Shown here: positions 15,271 through 22,735 of the stretch, piece by piece | How positions within the stretch are numbered: position 1 is the stretch's first letter | How the letters are laid out: each line of letters begins with the position of its first letter | DNA from: JBCCTX01 sp964468435 | GTDB taxonomy: Bacteria > Bacteroidota > Bacteroidia > J057 | NCBI GenBank assembly: GCA_964468435.1 | Contig: CAYXVE010000070.1 | Location: 1-22,735, forward strand | Direction of reading: 5' to 3' | Length of the DNA stretch: 22,735 nt | Notes under the pieces: generated by a model | Seen by the model: only the letters and a program-made list of their open reading frames with translations | Database searches by the model: none | Told to the model about the DNA's origin: nothing | Position numbers and translations under genes: made by a program

Positions 15271-16683
15271 ATGGGTAAGACTTTATTCGATAAAGTATGG
15301 GATTCGCACGTAGTAAGAAGCGTAAGAAACGGGCCTGATGTATTGTTCATCGACCGCCACCTCATTCACGAGGTAACAAGTCCTGTGGCATTTCTGGGAC
15401 TAAAGCAGCGTGGAAACCAGGTGCTGTTTCCCAAACGCACTTTTGCCACAGCAGATCACAACACGCCTACGATGAACCAGCATCTACCTGTTGCAGATCC
15501 CCTTTCGGCAAATCAACTCAAAGCACTGGAAGAAAATGCTAAAGAATGGAATATTCCACACTGGGGACTAGGACACCAACGAAATGGGATCGTACACGTG
15601 ATCGGCCCCGAAAATGGCATTACCTTGCCAGGAGCTACTATTGTATGTGGAGATTCACATACCTCTACACACGGTGCTTTCGGAGCCATCGCATTTGGAA
15701 TCGGTACCTCTGAAGTAGAAATGGTACTCTCCTCACAGTGTATCATGCAACCCAAACCCAAAAAGATGCGCATCAACATCGATGGAAAACTAGGCATCGG
15801 GGTTACGCCAAAGGATGTGGCTTTATATATCATCTCTCAACTCAGCACTTCTGGCGCTACAGGTCATTTTGTCGAATATTCTGGAGAAGTGTTCAGAGAC
15901 ATGTCTATAGAAGGCAGGATGACTGTGTGTAATCTGAGTATCGAGATGGGAGCAAGGGGAGGAATGATACAACCCGATGAGAAGACTTTTGAATATATTC
16001 AGGGTCGTCCCTATACTCCAAAAGGAGAGGACTGGGAAAAGGCCATGCAATACTGGGCAACGCTGAAAACCGATGATGATGCAGTCTTTGATAAGGAATT
16101 TCACTTCCAGGGAGGAGACATTGAGCCCATGATCACATATGGAACCAATCCAGGTATGGGCATGTCTATTACACGCAATATACCTATCCATCAGGAGATA
16201 GATGCATCTGCAGCGTCATTTACTAAGTCGCTGGGATACATGCAGTTTGAAGAAGGCGAATCACTCTTGGGGAAGAAAGTAGATTACGTATTCCTGGGTA
16301 GTTGCACTAATGGTCGGATTGAAGACTTCCGGGCGTTTGCCTCTGTTGTAAAAGGTAGAAAGAAAGCTGACCATATCACTGCCTGGCTGGTACCAGGTTC
16401 ACATGTAGTCAGAAAAAAAATACGAGAAGAAGGGATTCTGGATATCCTCACGGAAGCGGGCTTTGCCCTTCGCGAGCCTGGATGCTCTGCTTGCCTCGCT
16501 ATGAATGACGATAAAGTCCCCCCCGGCAAACTGGCTGTAAGTACTACCAACCGCAACTTCGAAGGCAGACAGGGACCTGGTGCCAGAACACTGCTCGCCA
16601 GTCCGCTGGTTGCTGCTGCCACTGCTGTGACCGGTGTAGTCACCGATCCCAGAGCACTTTTATCCACTCCAACACCTGCATAA
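15271..16683 (+). CDS. leuC: 3-isopropylmalate dehydratase, large subunit
   Basis: 470 residues, the normal length for LeuC. With LeuD it isomerises 2-isopropylmalate to 3-isopropylmalate through a [4Fe-4S] aconitase-type site; the same enzyme commonly also isomerises citramalate. The three cluster cysteines are present: Cys345 (GSCTNGR), Cys405 and Cys408 (GCSACLAMN). Other family stretches are MGKTLFDKVWDSHVV at the start, ADHNTPT (61-67), CGDSHTSTHGAFGAIAFGIG (126-145) and NRNFEGRQGPGARTLLASP. It is the first gene of the operon, and leuD starts 2 bases after its stop, so the subunits are likely made in step. Confidence 0.98.
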   Translation: MGKTLFDKVWDSHVVRSVRNGPDVLFIDRHLIHEVTSPVAFLGLKQRGNQVLFPKRTFATADHNTPTMNQHLPVADPLSANQLKALEENAKEWNIPHWGLGHQRNGIVHVIGPENGITLPGATIVCGDSHTSTHGAFGAIAFGIGTSEVEMVLSSQCIMQPKPKKMRINIDGKLGIGVTPKDVALYIISQLSTSGATGHFVEYSGEVFRDMSIEGRMTVCNLSIEMGARGGMIQPDEKTFEYIQGRPYTPKGEDWEKAMQYWATLKTDDDAVFDKEFHFQGGDIEPMITYGTNPGMGMSITRNIPIHQEIDASAASFTKSLGYMQFEEGESLLGKKVDYVFLGSCTNGRIEDFRAFASVVKGRKKADHITAWLVPGSHVVRKKIREEGILDILTEAGFALREPGCSACLAMNDDKVPPGKLAVSTTNRNFEGRQGPGARTLLASPLVAAATAVTGVVTDPRALLSTPTPA

Positions 16684-16685
16684 TC

Positions 16686-17282
16686 ATGGCTTACGATAAA
16701 TTCACCGTCTTGACCAGCACAGCCGTTCCCTTGCCCATTGAAAATGTTGACACCGATCAGATCATCCCTGCGAGGTTTCTCAAGGCTACGGAAAGAAAGG
16801 GCTTTGGCGAAAATCTTTTCCGGGACTGGCGCTACAACAGCGATGATACTCCGAAATCAGATTTTGTATTAAATAATCCCACCTATTCCGGGAAAATTCT
16901 AGTTGGAAGCAAAAATTTTGGTTCAGGATCTTCCCGCGAGCACGCAGCCTGGGCCATTTACGACTATGGATTTCGCTGTGTTATTTCTAGCTTTTTTGCA
17001 GATATCTTCCGTAATAATTGCTTCAATATCGGTGTGTTGCCTGTACAGGTAAGTCCAGCGTTTCTACAACAGATATTCGATGCGATCGAAGAAGATCCGG
17101 AGACTGAACTGGTCGTAGATCTCCCTGCACAGACAGTAACGCTTTCACCTACCGGGGTACAGGAATCATTTGAAATCAATGCTTACAAGAAAGCCAATAT
17201 GCAAAATGGGTTTGACGATATCGATTACCTTATCAACATGAAAGAAGAGATCAGGGAGTTTGCAGCAAAACGCCCCTTTTAA
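16686..17282 (+). CDS. leuD: 3-isopropylmalate dehydratase, small subunit
   Basis: 198 residues, normal for LeuD, the swivelling subunit that completes the isopropylmalate isomerase active site with LeuC. Visible signatures are NVDTDQIIPARFLK (20-33), GENLFRDWRY (41-50), and the loop GSKNFGSGSSREHAAWA (74-90) that contacts substrate, followed by ISSFFADIFRNNCFNIGVLPV. The start ATG lies 2 bases after the leuC stop, and a 69-base gap precedes the ATG of the synthase gene. The protein is complete. Confidence 0.98.
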   Translation: MAYDKFTVLTSTAVPLPIENVDTDQIIPARFLKATERKGFGENLFRDWRYNSDDTPKSDFVLNNPTYSGKILVGSKNFGSGSSREHAAWAIYDYGFRCVISSFFADIFRNNCFNIGVLPVQVSPAFLQQIFDAIEEDPETELVVDLPAQTVTLSPTGVQESFEINAYKKANMQNGFDDIDYLINMKEEIREFAAKRPF

Positions 17283-17351
17283 CATACTATCTGTAGGCAT
17301 TCGGAAACGGGAACATAAAGGACTTTTTACCTAATCAACTTGAAGAAAACG

Positions 17352-18881
17352 ATGGAGGGAAGAAGGATAGAAATCATGGATACAACACTTCGGGATGGAG
17401 AGCAAACCCCTGGCGTTTCGTTTTCAGCGTCTGAAAAGCTTACAATTGCCCGCTTACTTCTCGAAGAGCTCAAAGTAGATCGGATAGAAGTAGCGTCAGC
17501 CCGGGTATCCGAGGGAGAATTAGATGCTGTAAAAAGCATCATGGAGTGGGCCAAGTCCGCTAAACTGGAACATCAGGTTGAGGTACTCACCTTTGTAGAT
17601 GGAGGTAAATCTATCGAGTGGATGAAGGATAGCGGAGCCAAGGTCCAGAATCTGTTGACCAAAGGTTCGCTCAACCACCTTACTCACCAGTTGAGAAAAA
17701 CTCCTGAGCAACATTTCCAGGATATAGCTGAAATAATAGCTACTGCAAATTCCTGTGAATTGGACACCAATGTCTATCTGGAAGACTGGAGTAATGGTAT
17801 GAGAAATTCTCCAGACTATGTCTATCAATATCTCGACTTTTTACAGTCTCAATCTATCAGGCGAATCTTGCTCCCCGATACACTGGGTATACTTACACCT
17901 ACTGAGACCCTATCCTATATCAGAAATCTACGTGATAGATACCCTGATATCCATTTTGACTTTCATGCCCACAACGACTACGACCTTTCAGTAGCCAACA
18001 TTATGGAAAGTGTAAAAGCGGGAATTAACGGGCTGCATGTTACGGTCAATGGTATGGGTGAACGGGCTGGAAATGCTCCCATGGCGAGCATGGTAGCTGT
18101 ACTTAAAGATTTTTTTTCCGAAATACAAGTCTGCATTGAAGAATCAGCCATTTACAAGGTAAGCAAACTGGTAGAGACCTTCTCAGGATTTCACATACCT
18201 GTAAGTAAACCCATTGTCGGAGCCAATGTATTTACGCAGACGGCAGGCGTACACGCCGATGGCGACAATAAGAAGAATTTATATTACAACGATCTGCTTC
18301 CGGAAAGATTTGGCAGAAAACGAAAATACGCCCTGGGAAAAACTTCCGGAAAGGCCAATATTCAGAAAAACCTGGAAGAACTGGGGTTGGCTTTAAATCC
18401 CGAAGATATCAAAAAGGTCACCGAAAGAATCATTAAGCTAGGTGATAAAAAAGAAGTAGTTACTCAGGATGATCTACCTTACATCATTTCAGATGTACTG
18501 CATAGTATTGCCTATGAAAAGAAGGTAAAGATCAAGTCTTATGTGCTTAACCATGCCAAAGGACTTAAGCCCTCTTCTACCATAGCCATCGAGCTGGACG
18601 GAGAGACGATTGAAACCCATGCTCAGGGGGATGGACAATACGATGCCTTTATCAATGCTCTGAAAAAAGTATATAAGCAAAAAAATAAACCCCTGCCGAT
18701 GCTGATAGATTATGCCGTAAGAATTCCACCGGGTAGCCATTCAGACGCTTTATGCGAAACCGTGATCACCTGGGATACCGGAACGAAAGCGTTTACCACT
18801 CGAGGCCTGGATTCAGATCAAACCGTTTCTGCCATCAAAGCCACAGAAAAAATGTTGAATATCATCGAACATAATTTATAA
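17352..18881 (+). CDS. cimA: (R)-citramalate synthase / 2-isopropylmalate synthase family, citramalate-type
   Basis: 509 residues from the ATG at 17352; a TTG at 17340 in frame would add MKKT. It condenses acetyl-CoA with a 2-oxo acid. DTTLRDGEQTPGVSFS holds Arg14 and Asp15; the HxH pair His205/His207 (FHAHND) and Asn241 complete the metal site. A C-terminal allosteric LeuA_dimer-type domain (about 380-507) ends VRIPPG...TRGLDSDQTVSAIKATEKML. From memory the sequence closely follows the Leptospira interrogans citramalate synthase (IASARVS, TKGSL, NVYLEDWSNG). The pyruvate-pocket residues Leu81, Leu104 and Tyr144 of that enzyme correspond to Leu79, Leu102 and Tyr142 here. This favours pyruvate over 2-oxoisovalerate. 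Automatic annotation may call it leuA. It sits between leuD and leuB, 9 bases before leuB, so its product can be processed by LeuCD and LeuB. Confidence 0.85.
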   Translation: MEGRRIEIMDTTLRDGEQTPGVSFSASEKLTIARLLLEELKVDRIEVASARVSEGELDAVKSIMEWAKSAKLEHQVEVLTFVDGGKSIEWMKDSGAKVQNLLTKGSLNHLTHQLRKTPEQHFQDIAEIIATANSCELDTNVYLEDWSNGMRNSPDYVYQYLDFLQSQSIRRILLPDTLGILTPTETLSYIRNLRDRYPDIHFDFHAHNDYDLSVANIMESVKAGINGLHVTVNGMGERAGNAPMASMVAVLKDFFSEIQVCIEESAIYKVSKLVETFSGFHIPVSKPIVGANVFTQTAGVHADGDNKKNLYYNDLLPERFGRKRKYALGKTSGKANIQKNLEELGLALNPEDIKKVTERIIKLGDKKEVVTQDDLPYIISDVLHSIAYEKKVKIKSYVLNHAKGLKPSSTIAIELDGETIETHAQGDGQYDAFINALKKVYKQKNKPLPMLIDYAVRIPPGSHSDALCETVITWDTGTKAFTTRGLDSDQTVSAIKATEKMLNIIEHNL

Positions 18882-18890
18882 CAGGATCAA

Positions 18891-19949
18891 ATGAATTTAC
18901 ACATAGCCCTTTTGCCAGGCGATGGCATTGGCCCGGAAGTTATTGATCAGGCAGTTAATGTCTGCGAAGCAATTGCAGGGAAGTTTTCTCACAAGATTAC
19001 CTGGACCCATGCGCTGACTGGCGCTGCTGCAATCGATGCTGTGGGAGAACCCTATCCCGATGAGACACATCGGATCTGCGAGCAGGCAGATGCTGTGTTG
19101 TTCGGCGCCATAGGCCATCCGCGCTTCGACAATGATCCTTCTGCCAAGGTAAGACCTGAGCAGGGACTCCTGAAAATGCGCAAAGCATTGGGGCTATTTG
19201 CCAATATGCGTCCTACCTTTACTTTTCCTTCCCTGATCGATAAATCCCCGCTCAAACGCGAGCGTATCGAAGGTACAGATCTGGTCTTTCTGAGGGAGCT
19301 TACCAGTGGGATCTATTTTGGAGAAAGCGGAAGGAAAGATGACGGCAATACCGCCTTTGATACCTGTACCTACACCCGTGTGGAGATCCAGCGGCTAGCT
19401 AAGTTGGGCTTTGATATGGCCATGAAGCGCAGGAAGAAGCTTTGCTGTGTTGACAAAGCCAATGTACTGGAATCTTCCCGACTCTGGCGGGAAACCGTTC
19501 AGCAAATGGAAAAAGAATACCCAGAGGTAGATGTCAGTTATGAGTTTGTGGATGCTGTAGCTATGCGTCTGATCCAGTGGCCCACCTCCTATGATGTACT
19601 GATCACGGAAAATTTATTTGGCGACATACTCACTGATGAAGCCTCTGTAATCTCAGGATCTATGGGTCTGATGCCGTCCGCCTCCCTTGGAGAAAAAGTA
19701 TCGCTGTTTGAACCCATTCACGGATCATATCCTCAGGCAGCTGGAAAAGATATTGCCAATCCGCTTGCTACGGTGCTTTCGGCAGCTATGATGTTCGAGT
19801 ATACATTCGACCTAAGGGATGAGGCACAGGCTATACGTGATGTCGTAAACCTTTCGCTTGACGCAGGAGTTGTCACGGAAGATCTAGCAGGTGAAAGCAA
19901 GGCCTACAGGACCCGTGAAGTGGGCCAATGGCTGGTAGAGCACTTGTAA
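18891..19949 (+). CDS. leuB: 3-isopropylmalate dehydrogenase
   Basis: 352 residues, the usual length. NAD-dependent oxidative decarboxylase converting 3-isopropylmalate to 2-oxoisocaproate; it also commonly acts on 3-methylmalate from the citramalate route. Signatures are IALLPGDGIGPEV (5-17), VLFGAIGHPRFD, the substrate loop LGLFANMRPT, LRELTSGIYFGESGR, VDKANVLESSRLWR, ENLFGDILTDEASVISGSMGLMPSASLG with the metal-binding aspartates, and FEPIHGSYPQAAGKDIANPLA. Arg and Tyr of the active site are in place. An AGGA sequence 8 bases before the ATG is one of the few Shine-Dalgarno-like sites in the window. It is the last gene of the operon and converges on the RraA-family gene with an 11-base gap. 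Confidence 0.98.
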   Translation: MNLHIALLPGDGIGPEVIDQAVNVCEAIAGKFSHKITWTHALTGAAAIDAVGEPYPDETHRICEQADAVLFGAIGHPRFDNDPSAKVRPEQGLLKMRKALGLFANMRPTFTFPSLIDKSPLKRERIEGTDLVFLRELTSGIYFGESGRKDDGNTAFDTCTYTRVEIQRLAKLGFDMAMKRRKKLCCVDKANVLESSRLWRETVQQMEKEYPEVDVSYEFVDAVAMRLIQWPTSYDVLITENLFGDILTDEASVISGSMGLMPSASLGEKVSLFEPIHGSYPQAAGKDIANPLATVLSAAMMFEYTFDLRDEAQAIRDVVNLSLDAGVVTEDLAGESKAYRTREVGQWLVEHL

Positions 19950-19960
19950 TACCTTGTATT

Positions 19961-20713
19961 TTACCCCCACTCTCCTTTGCCTTCGGCGAAGTCGCGCGTG
20001 GCTTGTCCAAAGGCCTTACTGGCCTTGTCTATGGCATCAAGTATGTCTGAGACAGACTTACCAGCACTTTCACGCGCTGCTCGTATGACCGTGGTGCACT
20101 CGTTGGCGTCCATGAAAACGGCTGCTTCCAGCAGCTTTGCGTGATCTGCTTCAGGGATAACCAGAAATCCATGCTTATCTGCATGGATAAGCTGTTCCGA
20201 TGCGATAGTAGTCCCAAAGACTTTTACCTCCACGCCCCACTCTACCGGAATCACATAAGCATGTCCCACACATAATCTTCTCGCTATGGCCTTGAAGCCT
20301 GCATTCGTCATTTCATCCACATCCCGTATGGCTCCATCTGTAATGGTTCCTACACACCCCAGTGCACGGTGAACATTCGCATTGACTTCTCCCCAGAAAG
20401 AACCAATTACACGAGGTTTATCCAAGTCCTGCACCACTACAATCTTGGGACCGGAGATCTCTCCCATATACCTGCGATAAGCAGACCAGGCCTGTTTGTT
20501 TTGCTGTTGATACTCCGGATTACTAGGCTCTATTTTTAAGGTAACCGCATAACCGATCATAGGTCCCATCTGAGGCATGAAATCACAGGTTTCTTCCTGA
20601 TTCATCCAGACCCTTCGATCATGTTGTGTAATGGCCTCCCAGCCATTATAAATAGTAGGTGTATTCCAACGTTTGAGTTGAAGAAGTTGGCTATGTGTAA
20701 GTATACGATTCAT
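19961..20713 (-). CDS. RraA-family protein (aldolase/regulator-like)
   Basis: 250 residues of the RraA / 4-hydroxy-4-methyl-2-oxoglutarate aldolase family. The core motif is seen at about 105-135: SFWGEVNANVHRALGCVGTITDGAIRDVDEM. Here Asp126, Arg130 and Asp131 correspond to the catalytic Arg and metal-binding Asp of the aldolases. Later HADKHGFLVIPEAD gives the family's D..G...P strand. It is longer than E. coli RraA (about 160), with an N-terminal extension (1-50) and an Ala/Lys/Asp-rich C-terminal helix. The retained metal motif favours an aldolase or decarboxylase over the RNase E inhibitor role, but the substrate is unknown. It lies 32 bases downstream of the ferritin gene on the same strand, so the two may be co-transcribed. 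Confidence 0.9.
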   Translation of the reverse strand: MNRILTHSQLLQLKRWNTPTIYNGWEAITQHDRRVWMNQEETCDFMPQMGPMIGYAVTLKIEPSNPEYQQQNKQAWSAYRRYMGEISGPKIVVVQDLDKPRVIGSFWGEVNANVHRALGCVGTITDGAIRDVDEMTNAGFKAIARRLCVGHAYVIPVEWGVEVKVFGTTIASEQLIHADKHGFLVIPEADHAKLLEAAVFMDANECTTVIRAARESAGKSVSDILDAIDKASKAFGQATRDFAEGKGEWG

Positions 20714-20745
20714 AAATCACGAATATAGCGTTTGATCCTCATTTC

Positions 20746-21267
20746 CTAATCTTCCTCTTTATTCTCCGCTCCCTCCATGGAATGGATTGCTGCGACTTCT
20801 TTATCAATATAATACAAACTCTGAGGGCCATAGCCTATGAGTTTAATCCTGTCCAGTACCGTTCTGATCAGGCTTTCCTCCTCCCTTTGTTCCTCGATAT
20901 ACCATTGAAGAAAATGTACCGTAGCATAATCGTTTTCCTGATTTGCAAGATCGACAAGCTGATGTATAGAACGAGTTACTTTCTGTTCATGCTCATATAC
21001 CTGCTGAAACATCGACTGTACCTTGTCGAACGTATGGGGTGGTTCGGGTATCGCAGGAGTCAGTGCATGTCCGTCTACCTCATAAAGGTAATTGAAAATT
21101 TTCAACATGTGAAAGCGCTCCTCATCAGACTGCCGATGCATAAATCTACTGCAGCCTTCCAAAGCTTGATGATTACACCATGAAGCCATCGACAAATAAA
21201 GAAAAGAAGCATAGCCTTCCAACTTGATCTGCTCATTGAGTGCAGCAATCATTTTTTCCGAGATCAT
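20746..21267 (-). CDS. ftnA: Ferritin, non-haem iron storage protein
   Basis: 173 residues, four-helix ferritin that oxidises and stores iron as a 24-mer in the cytoplasm. All ferroxidase residues of E. coli FtnA are present at the same numbers: Glu17, Glu50, His53, Glu94 and Gln127, plus the third-site residues Glu49, Glu126, Glu129 and Glu130 (QWYIEEQREEE). Tyr24 is also kept. LYYIDKEVA near the C-terminus fits helix E. The last residues (MEGAENKEED) are acidic and variable. Its own promoter must lie in the 300 bases upstream. No Fur-type box was recognised. Confidence 0.97.
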   Translation of the reverse strand: MISEKMIAALNEQIKLEGYASFLYLSMASWCNHQALEGCSRFMHRQSDEERFHMLKIFNYLYEVDGHALTPAIPEPPHTFDKVQSMFQQVYEHEQKVTRSIHQLVDLANQENDYATVHFLQWYIEEQREEESLIRTVLDRIKLIGYGPQSLYYIDKEVAAIHSMEGAENKEED

Positions 21268-21578
21268 AGTAGATTTTATTATAGGTTCATCAATAGTTAA
21301 TCAATCTTTCCCAAACTTTCAATTATTTACAACTAAAAAATCCGCCTTTTACGACTAACTAAATTTACTGTTCTCATACTAAAAAAAATTCACGCTTGGT
21401 AGAATGCCTCTTGAAAGAAAGACATGAACGCATTGCCTGCTCTTTATAACACCTATCATAGCGATCTCTTTCAAGACGGATATAAATTGGTGCGCCGTAC
21501 ACTAACTCAATAAACCCTACCTGATAGTAGAAGGATATACCTCGGTAGATGACCCTGGAATGTCATCTCATCGTATCA
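21268..21578. other. Intergenic region between ferritin and sialidase-like gene
   Basis: 311 bases without an intact gene; both flanking genes are on the minus strand. It should hold the ferritin promoter. An A8 run lies around 21380-21388. A plus-strand stretch from 21424 reads as a 29-residue peptide that appears to continue in another frame to 21589, possibly a gene remnant (see findings). Nothing else is recognised. Confidence 0.4.
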
Positions 21579-22661
21579 TTACCAGGTAAGACGAGCCAGA
21601 TAGATAGCCGTTTTGCCCTCATGGCTTGAATAGTATGATACATAAAGTGTATCATTTTCCCATACCATCCCCGGATAACTGGTATCTCCTCCGCTTGGAA
21701 AGCGGTAAATTTCCCTTGTGTTGCCTTTGCTGTCCACCCTGAATAGCCCTGTATAATTATTTTCATCTGTGTATATCCGGGTTCCCATCATAATAGTCCT
21801 ATCTGGTACAAACAAAAAATCCGGACCACCCAACCTCATCCCCAGGCTTCTCCAGGTCCAGTCCTTGTAAGGTGCCTTGCTGTATCCTATGTAGCCCTCT
21901 TGATCTTTACGCTCTCTACGGATGACGATATACATCTGATCATTTTCATCAAACCTTATAGTCGCCTCATTGGGAAGACCATCCAGTTTCAATTGAGTAA
22001 CCGGCTCATAATTGATACCATCGCTAGTCCGAAGCAGATAGACCCTTGAGCTATCACTTCCAGGTACAACCTGATAGGTAATACCATATCCCTGGTCTTG
22101 ATGCCAAGTCACTCTCCATACCCAGTTCCAGGGAGAGGCTACGCGCTTATCAAACCTTAGGGGTATGGGCCTGGAGAACGTTTTCCCGTCCTCTGAAAAA
22201 GATACATGAGGTACTCTCCGTCTCATTTCCAAGCCAAAATAATCTGAACCTCCCATCAGCACCATCATTCTGCCATCAGGAGTTACTGAAAGCTTGGGAT
22301 CCCGCAAGTCCCAGTATTCTTCTTTGAGTAATGCCACAGATTCCCAGTCTGTTCCATCCCCGGACCTGATAATACGAATCATACCATCCCCAGTATTGTC
22401 CTCCCTGGGAACATGACCCGTACCCTCGCGAAAAGTCGCATAGAAATAGTCCCGGTACTTTATTAGATCTGTAAAAGCATTATGGAATGCAGAATCCCAA
22501 ATTTTTGTCGTTTCAAAATGAACTTCATTTATTTCTGATAGCCCGCTAGTCTGAATCTCATCTCTTTTACAGGAAATACTACACACAGCAATAGCAATTC
22601 CGATGTGTAACATCAGGTGTTTTCGTAGTAGAACAGGAGATCGAAAGCTGTATCTGGTCAT
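21579..22661 (-). CDS. Sialidase-like beta-propeller lipoprotein
   Basis: 360 residues. The N-terminus (Arg3, Arg7, Arg13, Lys14, then LMLHIGIAIAVCSISC) is a lipoprotein signal with Cys31 as the likely lipidated residue. The rest is a BNR/Asp-box beta-propeller: SGDGTDW (100-106), SEDGKTF (156-162) and TSDGINY (212-218) are degenerate Asp boxes. YATFREGTGH (74-83) and DLRDPKL (118-124) are typical of exo-alpha-sialidase-like propellers in Bacteroidota. A classical FRIP motif is not seen, so true sialidase activity is doubtful; glycan binding or another hydrolase role is possible. A shorter start at Met17 would lose the basic N-region, so the ATG at 22661 is chosen. The product is likely on the cell surface or the periplasmic face. 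Confidence 0.82.
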   Translation of the reverse strand: MTRYSFRSPVLLRKHLMLHIGIAIAVCSISCKRDEIQTSGLSEINEVHFETTKIWDSAFHNAFTDLIKYRDYFYATFREGTGHVPREDNTGDGMIRIIRSGDGTDWESVALLKEEYWDLRDPKLSVTPDGRMMVLMGGSDYFGLEMRRRVPHVSFSEDGKTFSRPIPLRFDKRVASPWNWVWRVTWHQDQGYGITYQVVPGSDSSRVYLLRTSDGINYEPVTQLKLDGLPNEATIRFDENDQMYIVIRRERKDQEGYIGYSKAPYKDWTWRSLGMRLGGPDFLFVPDRTIMMGTRIYTDENNYTGLFRVDSKGNTREIYRFPSGGDTSYPGMVWENDTLYVSYYSSHEGKTAIYLARLTW

Positions 22662-22735
22662 AGGAAAATTTATTTTTATGACCCTAAGATACTAAGGAAT
22701 ACCCGTGAATCATTCCACTCATTTCAACACTTTAT

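Noticed and set aside
16284..16667. 127-codon minus-strand frame
   Set aside because: Antisense to the 3' part of leuC including its cluster cysteines; no independent support.

Overview
The window looks like chromosomal DNA of a Bacteroidota bacterium, most likely of the Cytophagales or a close relative. The evidence is mixed. There are Bacteroidota-type promoters (TTTG, 20-nt spacer, TAnnTTTG-like -7 box) before two genes. An ECF sigma factor overlaps a gene for a membrane-anchored protein with a barrel-like C-terminus. There are also a DUF2490 outer-membrane protein, DUF6597/AraC, ThuA and Tat-exported TIM-barrel proteins, lipoproteins with short lipoboxes, and little use of Shine-Dalgarno sequences. 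No tRNA, rRNA, CRISPR array, insertion sequence or phage gene was seen. The placement is inference; no taxonomic marker gene is present.

Layout: 1-2640 (+) holds a lipoprotein with cadherin/Ig-like domains, an 11-bp perfect hairpin, an ECF sigma factor, and an overlapping gene for a putative anti-sigma protein fused to a C-terminal beta-barrel-like domain. 2652-7556 (-) holds a DEAD-box RNA helicase with a TTG start, a DUF2490 protein preceded by two TGTGA...TCACA palindromes, a SnoaL-like protein, an AraC regulator and a class I glutamine amidotransferase. 7674-9341 (+) is an L-lactate permease whose stop codon overlaps that of a convergent Tat-exported sugar isomerase-like protein. Next to that is an N-acetylmuramoyl-L-alanine amidase with two N-terminal peptidoglycan-binding repeats and no signal peptide. 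12429-13985 (+) is a secreted protein with two ThuA domains, followed by a heavily damaged GH32 glycosidase pseudogene (14124-15144).

15271-19949 (+) is a compact leuC-leuD-cimA/leuA-leuB operon with its own promoter. The synthase keeps the pyruvate-pocket residues of the Leptospira citramalate synthase. The operon may therefore make 2-oxobutyrate for isoleucine as well as, or instead of, the leucine precursor. 19961-22661 (-) holds an RraA-family protein, a ferritin and a sialidase-like beta-propeller lipoprotein.

Most genes are ordinary housekeeping or carbohydrate-related functions. The points most worth a second look are the citramalate-type synthase, the sigma/anti-sigma-barrel pair with its A10 slippage tract, the CRP-like palindromes, the multi-lesion GH32 pseudogene, and the leaderless amidase. 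I did not find a clearly new multi-gene system.
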